The position numbers and the translations under genes are program-made. A stretch of DNA of 64,000 bases from JADLDB01 sp040755835 (GTDB lineage: Bacteria; Myxococcota; Myxococcia; Myxococcales; Myxococcaceae). The stretch is taken from contig JBFMAB010000036.1 in NCBI GenBank assembly GCA_040755835.1, positions 11,985-75,984 on the forward strand, read 5' to 3'. Numbering within the stretch: the stretch's first letter is position 1; every line of letters starts with the position of its first letter. This document shows positions 8,155-19,910 of the stretch, one piece after another. The notes beneath the pieces were generated by a model. It saw nothing but the letters and a program-made list of their open reading frames with translations. It was not told the DNA's origin and did not search any database.

Positions 8155-9063
8155 TCAGGTCAGCTGCAGCACCTTCTCTTCGAGCCGCTTGCCGCGCCAC
8201 ACGCCGAGGATCAGCACGTTCCGCGCCGCGAGCAGCGCCACCACGCGGGTGATGATCTCCTCCGGCTGCACGCCCTGGCCGTCGAACCACACGCACAGCA
8301 CGTTGTTCGCTTCCAGCTTCGCGTCGCGGCAGCCCGACAGCGCCTTCACCTCGTCGAGGGGCACCGCGCCCTTCGCGATCTGCACGCGGAACTCGGCGGT
8401 CGCGCCGGTCATCTCGGCCATCGTCGCGGCGCTGACCAGCTTGCCCTTGTCGAGAATCGCCGTCGCGTCGCAGAGCTCCTCGAGCTCCTGGAGGTTGTGG
8501 CTCGACACCACCACGGTGTGCCGGCCCTTCAGCTCGCGGACCAGGTTGCGGACCGACGCGGCGATCTTCGGGTCGAGGCCGGCGGTCGGCTCGTCGAGGA
8601 AGACGACCGGCGGGCTGCCGAGCAGCGCCTGCGCCATCGCCACGCGCTTGGCCATGCCGTGCGACAGCGCGCCGGCGGGCACGTTCCACGTCTCGGGCAG
8701 CTGCACGCGCTCGAGCACCGCGCGGGCCTCGGGCTCGGGCGACGGCACGCCGGACAGCTCGGCCAGGTAGGTGAGCAGCGCGCCGACCGGCCAGGTCGGC
8801 GGGAGGATCGCGTCCTGCGGCAGCACGCCCAGCTTCCCCTTGAGCGCGCCAGGCTCGGACGGATCGACGCCCATCACCCGGATGCTGCCGGTGGTGGGGA
8901 AGAGGAAGCCGCACATCATCGAGAAGGTCGTCGTCTTCCCGGCGCCGTTGGGCCCGATGAGCCCGTAGCACTGGCCTTCCTCCACGTCGAAGGTGACGTG
9001 GTCCACCGCGCGCTTCTCGCCGAAGTGCTTCGAGACGTCCCTGAGCTCGATGGCGGCGCTCAC
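8155..9063 (-). CDS. ABC transporter ATP-binding protein
   Basis: A 302-residue ATPase of an ABC-2-type transporter. Walker A GPNGAGKTT lies at about 37-45, the signature is the degenerate LSHGMAKR near 132, Walker B with VVFLDEPTAGLDP is near 150-162, and the H-loop is VVSSHN. The last 80 residues form the variable C-terminal extension seen in exporters of the CcmA/NatA type. The GTG start overlaps the permease stop by four bases (GTGA), so the pair is translationally coupled. The substrate is unknown; such pairs export lipids, drugs or polysaccharides, or function in gliding and secretion. Confidence 0.92.
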   Translation of the reverse strand: MSAAIELRDVSKHFGEKRAVDHVTFDVEEGQCYGLIGPNGAGKTTTFSMMCGFLFPTTGSIRVMGVDPSEPGALKGKLGVLPQDAILPPTWPVGALLTYLAELSGVPSPEPEARAVLERVQLPETWNVPAGALSHGMAKRVAMAQALLGSPPVVFLDEPTAGLDPKIAASVRNLVRELKGRHTVVVSSHNLQELEELCDATAILDKGKLVSAATMAEMTGATAEFRVQIAKGAVPLDEVKALSGCRDAKLEANNVLCVWFDGQGVQPEEIITRVVALLAARNVLILGVWRGKRLEEKVLQLT

Positions 9064-9983
9064 AGGTCCCTCCGCTCGAGCGCCATCTGGGCGAGGCCCA
9101 CGAAGACGGCCGCGAAGCCCAGGTGCATCACCGCCGCGGCGAGGAAGCGCTTCCAGTCGGGGTGGAGGAGATCCTGCCCGAAGTGCCACACCGACGCGTA
9201 GCGCAGGTACGCGAGGTACGACTCCGAGCGCATCATGTCGATGGTGCCGCTCGCCACGTCGCCCGGGAAGCGGAAGTACTCCCCCACCAGCGCGAGGAAC
9301 CAGATCACGAACAACCCGATGACGTTCAGCACCAGCGCCACCGCGCCCTGCCGCACCAGCGCGCTGCACAGCGCCGTCAGCGACAGGTAGGCGAGCGCGA
9401 GGACGATCGAGCTGCCGATCAGCTTCAGCGTCCACACCGTCATGTCCGCGGCGGTGAAGTCCGGTGACAGCAGCTTCGACACCAGCACCATCGCCAGCGT
9501 GCAGACGGTGAGCAGCAGGGTAAAGATCGTGGCCTGCGAGAGGAACTTGCCGAGGATGATCGAGGTCCGCTTCACGCGCACGATGAGGTAGCGGATCGAC
9601 TTCGGCCCCACCTCGCCCGCCACCTGGTCGAAGCCCATCAGCGCGATGAAGAGCGGCACGAAGCGCAGGGTCAGCTTGAAGACGACCAGCAGCACCAGCG
9701 GCAGCGTCGCCAGCGAGTCCAGCAGGCGCTCGTCGTCGGTGAAGAAGGTCGCCAGGAACTGCTTCTTCGCGGACAGGAGGCCCTGCTTCACCGCCTCGGG
9801 ATCCGCGCCGGGCGCCACCTTCATCGCGCCCGACATCACCTGGCTCGACAGAAGGCCCACGCCCATCAGCGCCAGCCCGACGAACAACAAGAACAGCACC
9901 AGCAGCACCACGACGCGCCCGGTCCTGAGCGCCCGGGTCGTCTCGCCGCGCCAGATGGCGCAAATCTCCTTCAGGTCTCCCAC
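9060..9983 (-). CDS. ABC-2 type transporter permease
   Basis: A 307-residue integral membrane protein with about six hydrophobic helices. The first (VVVLLVLFLLFVGLALMGVG) is followed by a large extracytoplasmic loop with charged residues, and the others cluster at about 105-285. This is the topology of the ABC-2 permease group. The start is GTG at 9983, giving MGDLKEICAIWRGETTRALR, a typical cytoplasmic amphipathic start for the family. It works with the ATPase encoded immediately downstream. It is divergent from ppdK across a gap of about 140 nt. Confidence 0.88.
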   Translation of the reverse strand: MGDLKEICAIWRGETTRALRTGRVVVLLVLFLLFVGLALMGVGLLSSQVMSGAMKVAPGADPEAVKQGLLSAKKQFLATFFTDDERLLDSLATLPLVLLVVFKLTLRFVPLFIALMGFDQVAGEVGPKSIRYLIVRVKRTSIILGKFLSQATIFTLLLTVCTLAMVLVSKLLSPDFTAADMTVWTLKLIGSSIVLALAYLSLTALCSALVRQGAVALVLNVIGLFVIWFLALVGEYFRFPGDVASGTIDMMRSESYLAYLRYASVWHFGQDLLHPDWKRFLAAAVMHLGFAAVFVGLAQMALERRDL

Positions 9984-10124
9984 GCGCGTGGCACCCTACC
10001 CAAGCGCCACGCCGTTGGCGCGTTCCTTTCGCGTGAGGCCCTCGCAGCGCAACGTTTGCAGGCGCGGGCTTGCGCGTCATCGGAGACGGGGCGGGCCACG
10101 CTTTTGCACGGGCGGGACGCCAGC

Positions 10125-12971
<2,847 letters not shown>

Positions 12972-12976
12972 CGCCG

Positions 12977-12994
12977 CTCTCCCCGGTGGGAGAG
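12977..12994. repeat. Palindromic hairpin, family copy 1, probable bidirectional terminator
   Basis: CTCTCCC, a CGGT loop and GGGAGAG form a 7-bp perfect stem in the 27-nt gap between the convergent ppdK and rsuA stops. It is a short member of the CTCTCCC...GGGAGAG family seen elsewhere in the window. No T-run follows on either strand. Confidence 0.5.
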
Positions 12995-12998
12995 GGGA

Positions 12999-13688
12999 TC
13001 AGGGGAGCGGCAGCGCCGTCCACTCGCCCTCGGGGAGCTCGCCCAGCGACCACTCTCCGAAGCGCGTGCGCTTGAGCGCCTCCACGTGGAGGCCGCAGGC
13101 GGCGAACATGCGCCGCACCTGGTGGTAGCGGCCTTCGCTCAGCGTCACCTGCACGCGGCGATCGCCCAGCACCTCGAGCTTCGCGGGCAGCGTCGGCTCG
13201 TCCTCGCCGTCGAGGAGAATGCCCCGCTCGAACGCCGCGACCACGTCGGGGCCGGGCGTCGCGTCCAGTGTCGCCTCGTACACCTTGTCGACGTGGTGCT
13301 TCGGGCTGGTGAGCCGCTGCACGAGTGCGCCCACGTCGGTGAGGAGGATGAGGCCGCTCGTCTCCTTGTCCAGCCGGCCGACGGTGTTCACCTTTGGATC
13401 TCTCCGCAGCCACGGCTCGGGGAGCAGCTCGTACACCCGCGCGCCTTCGCGGCTGTCGTGGCTGCAGACGAGGCCCACCGGCTTGTGCAGCATGACGAAG
13501 AGGCCGTCGGGAAAGTCGAGCGGCTCGCCGTCGAGCGCCACCCTGGCGGCCACCACCCGGGCCGACGCGTCCTTCACCGGCAGGCCGTCGACGGTGACGC
13601 GGCCCTGAGCGCACAGCGCGCGCGCCTCCTTGCGGCTGCAGTAGCCCAGGCTGGACAGCAGCTGGTCCACGCGGCGGGTGGCGCTCAT
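12999..13688 (-). CDS. rsuA: 16S rRNA pseudouridine synthase, RsuA family
   Basis: A 229-residue RsuA/RluB/E/F-family enzyme. An N-terminal S4 RNA-binding domain (about 1-60; MSATRRVDQLLSSLGYCSRK) precedes the catalytic domain with the motif GRLDKETSGLILLT, in which D107 is the nucleophilic Asp. The closing motif is EGRYHQVRRMFAACG. It isomerises a uridine in ribosomal RNA. RsuA (16S position 516) is the most likely subfamily, but RluE or RluF types cannot be excluded by eye. The start ATG overlaps the stop of the DUF4388 gene (ATGA), so the two are coupled. Confidence 0.9.
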   Translation of the reverse strand: MSATRRVDQLLSSLGYCSRKEARALCAQGRVTVDGLPVKDASARVVAARVALDGEPLDFPDGLFVMLHKPVGLVCSHDSREGARVYELLPEPWLRRDPKVNTVGRLDKETSGLILLTDVGALVQRLTSPKHHVDKVYEATLDATPGPDVVAAFERGILLDGEDEPTLPAKLEVLGDRRVQVTLSEGRYHQVRRMFAACGLHVEALKRTRFGEWSLGELPEGEWTALPLP

Positions 13689-14815
13689 GTCAGGGTCACC
13701 CAGCCCTGGAGGATGAAGCGCTCGATGAAGGCGAGCGCCTCGAGCTCCTTCAGCGGCGCCACCCGGACGATGTTCTCGACCGTCCGCTTCCCGTCGATGC
13801 GGGACATGAGGTACCGCTCGGGCGCGGACAGCGGCAGCCGCCGGACCTCGTCGTGCTCGATGATCAGCGTCGGGCGGTGCCCGGGCGCCACCAGGTCGGC
13901 GCGGAGCTGCGGCAGCCACGCGACCTCGACCTGCCGGAGGAGGATCGCCGCGCTGAGGCTGGGGGTGATCTGGTTGGCGCGCCGGCCCAGCACCCAGGCG
14001 TCGCGCCAGTTGCCCTGCGCGTAGAAGGTACGGCCGTGTTCGAGCAGCTGGTCCACCGTGGGGCTGTCACCGAGGCCGAGGTCGACCTCGATGTCGAAGT
14101 CGTCGTCGCGGTCGTGGACGATGAGCGCGCCCAGCCGGTACAGCGCGTAGAGGCGGTTGAAGAGGAAGAACTCGGTGGCGTGGAGCCGCAGGCCCATCTC
14201 CTCGAGCGTCATGCCCGCCTCGATGAACTGAAGGAGCTTCTCGTCGATGCTGCCGGGCCGCGGCGGCTCCTCGAGGTTCTCGCGCTTCAGCGTCAGCGTG
14301 CAGGTGCGGCGCGGGAAGGCGCGGCGGAAGTGCTCCCAGGCCTGGACGCGGAAGTCGCTCTCCTTGTGGAGATCGACCAGGGGGAGTTCGACGGTGACGC
14401 CCTCGGGCATGTCGGGGCGGGTGCCGGCCTCGAAGGCGAAGGTGCCGTCCCGCCACTCGAAGGCGTCGAGCAGCGTCTCCCGGAACTTGAGCGCCAGCGC
14501 GGCCTTCAGGTTCTCCTCGGACACGAGGCCGATCATCAGGAGGATGCGGCCGAGCAAGACCTTCGTCTCCCGCTGCGTCTCGTAGGCCTGGTGGAACTGC
14601 TCCTCGGTGATGTGCCCGAGGTTGATCAGGAACTGGCCGAGGTACTCGCGCGGCACGTTGGACGACGCGTTGACCACCATGCCGCGATCGATCACCGCCT
14701 GCTTGATGGTGGCGCCGTGCTCGAGCGTCAGCGTCCCGGTCGCCTGCCGATTGGCGAGGTAGACGACGAGGTCCTTCAGGGGCATCGTCGTGAAGTCGCC
14801 GGTGAGTCCCCGCAT
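13685..14815 (-). CDS. DUF4388 (PATAN-like) protein
   Basis: A 376-residue cytoplasmic protein. Its first about 100 residues match the DUF4388 pattern (GDFTTMPLKDLVVYLANRQ, then TGTLTLEHGATIKQAVIDRG). This domain is common in Myxococcota and Deltaproteobacteria and is often linked to signalling and gliding proteins. The middle includes an ITEEQFHQAYE helix resembling the GspE N-terminal region, and the C-terminus is predicted helical. No enzyme motif is seen. The ATG at 14815 gives MRGLTGDFTTMPL, which fits the family start; a GTG at 14833 would add six residues. The stop overlaps the rsuA start by four bases. The chosen start shares a CATG with the start of the divergent gene. Confidence 0.78.
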   Translation of the reverse strand: MRGLTGDFTTMPLKDLVVYLANRQATGTLTLEHGATIKQAVIDRGMVVNASSNVPREYLGQFLINLGHITEEQFHQAYETQRETKVLLGRILLMIGLVSEENLKAALALKFRETLLDAFEWRDGTFAFEAGTRPDMPEGVTVELPLVDLHKESDFRVQAWEHFRRAFPRRTCTLTLKRENLEEPPRPGSIDEKLLQFIEAGMTLEEMGLRLHATEFFLFNRLYALYRLGALIVHDRDDDFDIEVDLGLGDSPTVDQLLEHGRTFYAQGNWRDAWVLGRRANQITPSLSAAILLRQVEVAWLPQLRADLVAPGHRPTLIIEHDEVRRLPLSAPERYLMSRIDGKRTVENIVRVAPLKELEALAFIERFILQGWVTLT

Positions 14816-15098
14816 GGACGTCGATTTGAGCACAACCCTCGTGGAGGTCTACATGCGGCCCGGATGCCACCTGTGCGAGGTGGCCGTCGACCTGCTCGAA
14901 GCGCTGCAGGACGCCCGGGGGTTCCGGCTGGTGGAGCGGAACATCCTCGACGAGCCGGACTGGTTCGAGCGATTCCGACACCGGGTGCCGGTCGTGTACG
15001 TGGACGGGGTCGAGCGGCTCGCGCTGAGGTTCTCGCAAGCAGAGCTCGAAGCCGTGCTGGAACGCGCGGCGCGGTTGGGGGATGAACGCGACTTGTGA
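14814..15098 (+). CDS. Glutaredoxin-like protein (DUF836 type)
   Basis: A 94-residue thioredoxin-fold protein. The sequence VEVYMRPGCHLCEVAVDLLE carries a CxxC redox centre (C18 and C21 from the ATG). The cis-Pro region is HRVPVVYVDG. It resembles the DUF836/glutaredoxin-like group of thiol oxidoreductases, whose substrates are mostly unknown. The ATG at 14814 is used here. A TTG at 14826 (MSTTLVEVY) is also possible and would avoid overlap with the divergent gene. Its stop overlaps the aminotransferase start (GTGA), so the two form an operon. Confidence 0.85.
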   Translation: MDVDLSTTLVEVYMRPGCHLCEVAVDLLEALQDARGFRLVERNILDEPDWFERFRHRVPVVYVDGVERLALRFSQAELEAVLERAARLGDERDL

Positions 15099-16366
15099 GT
15101 GAAGACACGCCGATCACCGCCTTCCGCGCCGTGCCCCGCACCGGCGTCATCTACGTCACCACCGAGGCCACGCGGCTCGGCTTCAGCCCCAGGGATCCGG
15201 AGTGGTGCAACCTGGGGCAGGGCCAACCCGAGACGGGCGAGCTACCTGGCGCGCCGAAGCGGATCCACCAGATCGCGATCGACGTGGACGACCAGGAGTA
15301 CGCGCCGGTCCCGGGCGTGATGGAGCTGCGGGCGGCGATCGCCAACCTGTACAACCGGCTCTTCCGGCAGGGGAAGAAAAGCCAGTACGGCCCGGAGAAC
15401 GTGTCGGTGTCCGGGGGCGGGCGCGCGGCGCTCACGCGGGCGGCGGCGGCGCTGGGCCACGTCAACCTCGGCCACTTCCTCCCGGACTACACCGCCTACG
15501 AGGAGCTGCTCGACATCTTCAAGGCCTTCACGCCGATTCCGATCCTCCTCGAGGGTGAGCGCGGCTACGCGTTCTCGCCAGAGGATCTGCGCAAGGAGAT
15601 CCTCGGGCGTGGGCTGTCGGCACTGCTGTTGTCGAACCCGTGCAACCCGACGGGGAAGGTGGTGCAGGGGGACGAGCTCGAGAAGTGGGTCGCGACCTGT
15701 CGGGAGCTCGACTGCGCGCTGTTGGTGGACGAGTTCTACTCGCACTACCTGTGGAGCTCGCCGCCGGGCCGGCTGCCGGTGGAGAGCGCCGCGCGGTACG
15801 TGGACGACGTGAACCGGGATCCGATCGTGATCTTCGACGGGCTCACGAAGAATTGGCGCTACCCGGGCTGGCGCGTGACGTGGACGGTGGGCCCGCGGCA
15901 GGTGATCGACGCGGTGGCGTCGGCGGGCAGCTTCCTCGACGGCGGCGGGAACAAGCCGGCGCAGCGCGCGGCGATCCCGCTGCTCGAAGAGGCGCACGTC
16001 GTCGCGGAGACGAACGCGATCAACCAGACGTTCCGAAAGAAGCGTGACCGGCTGCTCGCGGGCCTGATGACGCTGGGGGTGCGCGTCGACCGCGTTCCCG
16101 ACGGCACGTTCTACGTCTGGGGCAACGTCGGGCACCTGCCGCCGCCGCTCAACGACGGCATGGGGTTCTTCAAGGCCTCGCTCGCGAAGAAGGTCATCAC
16201 CGTGCCCGGTGAGTTCTTCGACGTGAACCCGGGGAAGCGCCGGGCTGCGCGCGGCTCGCGGTTCCGCCAGTACGTGCGCTTCTCGTTCGGCCCATCGATG
16301 CAGACGCTGGAGACGGCGCTCGGCCGGCTCGAGGCGCTCGTCGCGGAGGCCATGAAGGCAGCGTAA
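15095..16366 (+). CDS. PLP-dependent aminotransferase, class I/II
   Basis: A 423-residue fold-type I aminotransferase. Recognisable elements are the early EYAPVPGVMELRAAIANLYN segment, SNPCNPTGKVV (substrate and PLP binding), the Asp-containing strand ALLVDEFYSHY and the PLP lysine K252 in GLTKNWRYPGWR. Near the C-terminus RFSFGPSM holds the substrate-carboxylate Arg. The substrate amino acid cannot be told from sequence. Members of this branch are often annotated as aspartate or aromatic aminotransferases. The GTG start overlaps the stop of the glutaredoxin-like gene. A hairpin follows the stop. Confidence 0.92.
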   Translation: MSEDTPITAFRAVPRTGVIYVTTEATRLGFSPRDPEWCNLGQGQPETGELPGAPKRIHQIAIDVDDQEYAPVPGVMELRAAIANLYNRLFRQGKKSQYGPENVSVSGGGRAALTRAAAALGHVNLGHFLPDYTAYEELLDIFKAFTPIPILLEGERGYAFSPEDLRKEILGRGLSALLLSNPCNPTGKVVQGDELEKWVATCRELDCALLVDEFYSHYLWSSPPGRLPVESAARYVDDVNRDPIVIFDGLTKNWRYPGWRVTWTVGPRQVIDAVASAGSFLDGGGNKPAQRAAIPLLEEAHVVAETNAINQTFRKKRDRLLAGLMTLGVRVDRVPDGTFYVWGNVGHLPPPLNDGMGFFKASLAKKVITVPGEFFDVNPGKRRAARGSRFRQYVRFSFGPSMQTLETALGRLEALVAEAMKAA

Positions 16367-16368
16367 GG

Positions 16369-16392
16369 GCCCGCCTGGCTCCGGAGGCGGGC
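16369..16392 (+). terminator. Hairpin after the aminotransferase gene
   Basis: GCCCGCCT and AGGCGGGC form a perfect 8-bp stem with an 8-nt loop, starting 3 nt after the TAA stop. No T-run follows, so it may depend on Rho or serve mainly to stabilise the 3' end. Confidence 0.5.
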
Positions 16393-16545
16393 GTGGCCTG
16401 GCGGGTGACGACCGCGACGCGCCTCCGCGACCAGCCCCTCGGCGAAGCGCGGCAGGTCGCGAAGGGTTCCGCTCCTTCTTGAGGCGCAGCCCGATCCGCC
16501 GAGATCAGCGCACGTCGCGAAACGCGCAGCCGGTGATCCACCGTT

Positions 16546-16898
16546 CGCCGAGACTGGCGGTGCGGGACGGCGCGCACCTCGGCGACGTCGGCGCGGCGAT
16601 CGGCGAGCTCGCGCACCGCGAGGGCTGCGGCGTCGTCACCGGCCGGGGTGGGCACGGCATCGGCCGCGCGATGCACCAGCCGCCGCAAGTCTCGCACCGG
16701 GGCGAGCGAGGGCAGGGGAGGCGGCTCCGCGCGGGCATGGCCTTCACCATCGAGCCGATGATCACCCTTGGCCGGCCCGACGTGCGGACCCTGGAGGACG
16801 GCTGGGCCTTCGTCACCCGCCAGGGGAGCTGGTCGGCGCAGTTCGAGCACGCCGGGCTCGTCACCGCGCGCGGCTGCGAGGTGCTCACGCGCGCGTGA
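16546..16898 (+). pseudogene. Methionine aminopeptidase (type I), C-terminal remnant
   Basis: This open stretch encodes only the last about 115 residues of a type I methionine aminopeptidase. It keeps GAHLGDVGAAIGELA, the GHGIG...HQPPQV block (third metal ligand, His), GMAFTIEPMI (Glu) and SAQFEHAGLVT (Glu). The first half of the enzyme, with the substrate His and the two metal-binding Asp residues, is missing. The roughly 80 bases upstream do not resemble the family. With three of five metal ligands left it cannot be active. Its end overlaps the convergent lpxB gene by 14 nt. It is probably a relic of a duplicated or transferred gene. Confidence 0.8.
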
Positions 16899-18015
16899 GG
16901 TGGGCGATGACCGCGTCGGCCGCGCGCTCCGAGGCGCCCTTTGGGCCGAGCACCGCCCGCACCTCGTCGAGGCCGGCGAGACAGGCCTCGCGCGCCGGCC
17001 CGTCCCAAAGCGGCTCGAGCTGCTGCACCACGCGCTCGGCGGTGAACTCGCCCTGCAAGAGCTCCGGCACCACGCGCTTGCCGGCGAGCAGGTTCACCAG
17101 GCTGAAGAACGGGATCTTCACCAGCACCTTGCCCACCGCGTACGACAGCGGGTTCACCCGGTAGACGACCACCATCGGCCGTCGCATGAGCCCCGCCTCC
17201 AGCGTCGCGGTGCCGCTCGCGACGACGGCCACGTCGCTCGCGCCCACCACCTCCGGGGCGCGACCGTCGATGAAGACCGGCGAGAGTCCCGTGCCCTCGA
17301 ACGGCCCGGTGAGCAGCTCGCGCGGCAGGCCCGGCGCGACGGGGATGACGAACTGCACGCCCGGCCGCAGCGCCCGCACGCGCCGGCACACCTCCACCAG
17401 CGTCGGGAGGATGCGGGCGATTTCCCCGCGGCGACTGCCCGGCAGCACCGCGAGGATCGGCCTGTCCGCGGCCAGGTCGAGCGAGCGGCGGAACACCGCC
17501 GGTTCCGCCACCGCGGGCACCTGGTCCAGCACCGGGTTTCCGATGTACGTCGCATTCACTCCGCGCTCGCGGAGGAACTGCTCCTCGAACGGGAGGATGC
17601 AGAGCAGGCGATCGTACCGTCGCGCGATCGTCTTCGTGCGGCCCTCCCGCCAGGCCCACACCGTCGGCGCCACGTAGCCCACCACCGGGATGTCCAGCGC
17701 CTTGAGCCGCTTCGCGAGCCGCAGGTTGAAGTCCGGTACGTCCACCAGCAGCGCGCATGCGGGCCTGCGCTCCTTCGCCGCGCGCTCGAGGTCCCCCATC
17801 ACGCGCCAGATGCGCGGCACCTTCGGCAGGACCTCGACGAGCCCCATCACCGAGAGCTCGTGCGCCCCGTGCACCACCTCGAGGCCCTGCGCGGCCAGCT
17901 TCGGGCCGCCCATGCCGAAGAAGCGGAGCTCCGGCCGCTGGCGGCGGAGCGCCGCGACCACGCCGGCCGCGTGTTGGTCCCCCGACGCTTCGCCCGCGAC
18001 GACCAGCACGTCCAT
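16885..18015 (-). CDS. lpxB: Lipid-A-disaccharide synthase
   Basis: A 376-residue GT19 glycosyltransferase that joins UDP-diacylglucosamine and lipid X into the lipid A disaccharide at the inner membrane. The family signatures are present: N-terminal VLVVAGEASGDQHAAGVV, FFGMGG, ELSVMGLVEVLP, DVPDFNLRLAK, the membrane-associated YVAPTVWAWR segment, LPGSRRGEI and the donor-binding block VVASGTATLEAGL. Length is normal for the family (about 380). The start is ATG at 18015. It is divergent from an MsbA-like exporter gene, a sensible partner because MsbA flips lipid A precursors. Confidence 0.97.
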   Translation of the reverse strand: MDVLVVAGEASGDQHAAGVVAALRRQRPELRFFGMGGPKLAAQGLEVVHGAHELSVMGLVEVLPKVPRIWRVMGDLERAAKERRPACALLVDVPDFNLRLAKRLKALDIPVVGYVAPTVWAWREGRTKTIARRYDRLLCILPFEEQFLRERGVNATYIGNPVLDQVPAVAEPAVFRRSLDLAADRPILAVLPGSRRGEIARILPTLVEVCRRVRALRPGVQFVIPVAPGLPRELLTGPFEGTGLSPVFIDGRAPEVVGASDVAVVASGTATLEAGLMRRPMVVVYRVNPLSYAVGKVLVKIPFFSLVNLLAGKRVVPELLQGEFTAERVVQQLEPLWDGPAREACLAGLDEVRAVLGPKGASERAADAVIAHLTRA

Positions 18016-18083
18016 CGAGGCCGCGCGTAGCCGAGCACCCCGTTCGAGTAAAGCGACACACCGCCACCCGGCTCGAACTCCGC

Positions 18084-18089
18084 TATACC
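18084..18089 (+). promoter_or_regulatory. Possible -10 box of the MsbA-like gene
   Basis: TATACC lies 9 nt before the proposed TTG start at 18099, in the 83-nt gap between lpxB and the exporter gene. If it is the promoter, either the transcript is nearly leaderless or the GTG at 18138 is the true start. Confidence 0.3.
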
Positions 18090-18098
18090 TCGCGCGCT

Positions 18099-19910
18099 TT
18101 GACGGCCCCGAGGTCCAGCGCGCCGCTGTTCTCCGCCGTGCGGCGGCTCCTCGAGCTCGGCCGTCCGCACTGGCGCCTCCTGGCGGTCGCCTTCGCCTGC
18201 ATGGCCGTCGTCGGCCTCACCACCGGCGCCTACGCCTGGCTCATGGGGCCGGCGCTCCGCTTCCTCCTCACCGGCGGCGCCGAAGGCCTCGGCCGCCTCG
18301 GCACGCTCGCCCCGTCCCTCGAGGCGCTGCCGAGGGAGAACTGGATCTTCGTCTTCCCCGTGGTCGTCCTCGTCATCGGCGCCATCAAGGGCCTCGGCTA
18401 CCTCGGGCAGTTCTACTTCGTTGGCCTCTTCGGTCAGCACGTGGTGGTCGACCTGCGGCGCCGCGTCTTTGAGAAGCTGCTCGGCCTCTCGCCCGCGCAG
18501 GTGTCGAGGCGGCTGTCGGGCGACCTCCTCTCGCGCTTCACCGCCGACGTCGCCGCGATCGAGCAGGCGGCGACGTACACCGTGGCTTCGTGGCTGCGCG
18601 ACTCGCTGCAGATCGTCATCCTCGTCGGCGTCGCCGTGTCGCTGTCGTGGAAGCTGTCGCTGCTCGCGCTCGCCGCGGTGCCCGTCGCCATCCTCCCCGC
18701 GTCGATGCTGACCCGCGCGCTCATGGGCCGTACGCGGCAGGGCCAGGCGGCGCTCGGGGCGCTCGCCGCTCAGGTGCAGGAAGGCCTCGGCGCGCTCCGA
18801 ACCGTGCAGGCCTTCAACGCCGAGGCCGCCGAGGCGCAGCGCTTCGCCCGCCTCGCCGGAGACGTCGAGCACGCGCTCACCCGCGCCGCCTGGTCGCGCG
18901 CGGCGGTGCCGGGCATCATGGAGGTGCTGGCCTCCCTCGCCATCGGCGGCGCGCTGGCCTGGGCCGTGGCGACGAGCGCCGTCGAGCCGCAGGACCTCGT
19001 GTCCTTCCTCGGCGCGGTGGTGCTGCTCTACCAGCCGGCGAAGGATCTCGGCCGCGTCAGCCAGTTCGCCGTCGCCGCCGCCGCCGCGCTCGAGCGCATC
19101 GAGGACGTGCTGGCGACGCCGCGGGCGGTGGTGGACGCGCCGGGGGCGAAGACGCTGCCGCCGCTGCAGCACGGCATCGAGGTCGAGGACGTCGGCTTCG
19201 CGTGGGGCGAGCGCCGCGCGCTCGACGGTGTGTCCCTGACGATCCCCGTCGGGAAGGTGACGGCGCTGGTGGGCGAGAGCGGCAGCGGCAAGTCGACGCT
19301 CACCACGCTGCTGCTCCGCTTCGAGAAGCCGCAGCGCGGGGCGATCCGCCTCGACGGCGTCGACGTGGAGGACGCGACCATCGCCTCGGTGCGCGCGCAG
19401 TTCGCCCTCGTCACGCAGGAGCCGATGCTCTTCTCTGCCACCGTGCGCGAGAACCTGCTGGCGGCGCGCCCCGGCGCCACCACCGACGAGCTCGAAGCGG
19501 CCTGCCGCGTCGCTCACGCGCTCGACTTCATCCGCGCGCTGCCGCGGGGGTTCGACACGCCCATCGGCGAGCGCGGGGTGACACTGTCGGGCGGACAGAA
19601 GCAGCGCCTGTGCCTCGCCCGCGCGGTGCTGGCGAACGCGCCGGTGCTGGTGCTCGACGAGGCGACCAGCAACCTCGATCCGGAGGGCGAGCGCGAGGTG
19701 CAGCGGGCGCTCGAGGACGTCCTCAGAGGGCGCACGGCGCTCGTCATCGCGCACCGGCTGTCCACCGTGCGCCGTGCCGACGCCATCGCCGTGCTGGAGC
19801 AGGGCCGTGTGGTGGAGCGGGGCACCCACGACGAGCTGCTCGCGAAGGCCGGTGTGTACGCGCGGCTGTGGAGGCAGAGCCAGGCGGCGCCGCCGTCAGA
19901 AGAGCGGTGA
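18099..19910 (+). CDS. msbA: MsbA-like ABC exporter (fused membrane and ATPase domains)
   Basis: A 603-residue half-transporter of the ABCB type. Six membrane helices occupy about residues 20-320. The ATPase domain has Walker A GESGSGKST (about 392-400), the signature LSGGQKQR (near 495), Walker B VLVLDEATSNLDP (about 515-527) and the H-loop AHRLSTV. It resembles MsbA, which dimerises and flips lipid A-core across the inner membrane. The location back-to-back with lpxB supports that role, but related multidrug exporters look similar. The TTG at 18099 gives MTAPRSSAPLFSAV; a GTG at 18138 is an alternative. The stop overlaps a convergent lipoprotein gene by 15 nt. Confidence 0.88.
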   Translation: MTAPRSSAPLFSAVRRLLELGRPHWRLLAVAFACMAVVGLTTGAYAWLMGPALRFLLTGGAEGLGRLGTLAPSLEALPRENWIFVFPVVVLVIGAIKGLGYLGQFYFVGLFGQHVVVDLRRRVFEKLLGLSPAQVSRRLSGDLLSRFTADVAAIEQAATYTVASWLRDSLQIVILVGVAVSLSWKLSLLALAAVPVAILPASMLTRALMGRTRQGQAALGALAAQVQEGLGALRTVQAFNAEAAEAQRFARLAGDVEHALTRAAWSRAAVPGIMEVLASLAIGGALAWAVATSAVEPQDLVSFLGAVVLLYQPAKDLGRVSQFAVAAAAALERIEDVLATPRAVVDAPGAKTLPPLQHGIEVEDVGFAWGERRALDGVSLTIPVGKVTALVGESGSGKSTLTTLLLRFEKPQRGAIRLDGVDVEDATIASVRAQFALVTQEPMLFSATVRENLLAARPGATTDELEAACRVAHALDFIRALPRGFDTPIGERGVTLSGGQKQRLCLARAVLANAPVLVLDEATSNLDPEGEREVQRALEDVLRGRTALVIAHRLSTVRRADAIAVLEQGRVVERGTHDELLAKAGVYARLWRQSQAAPPSEER

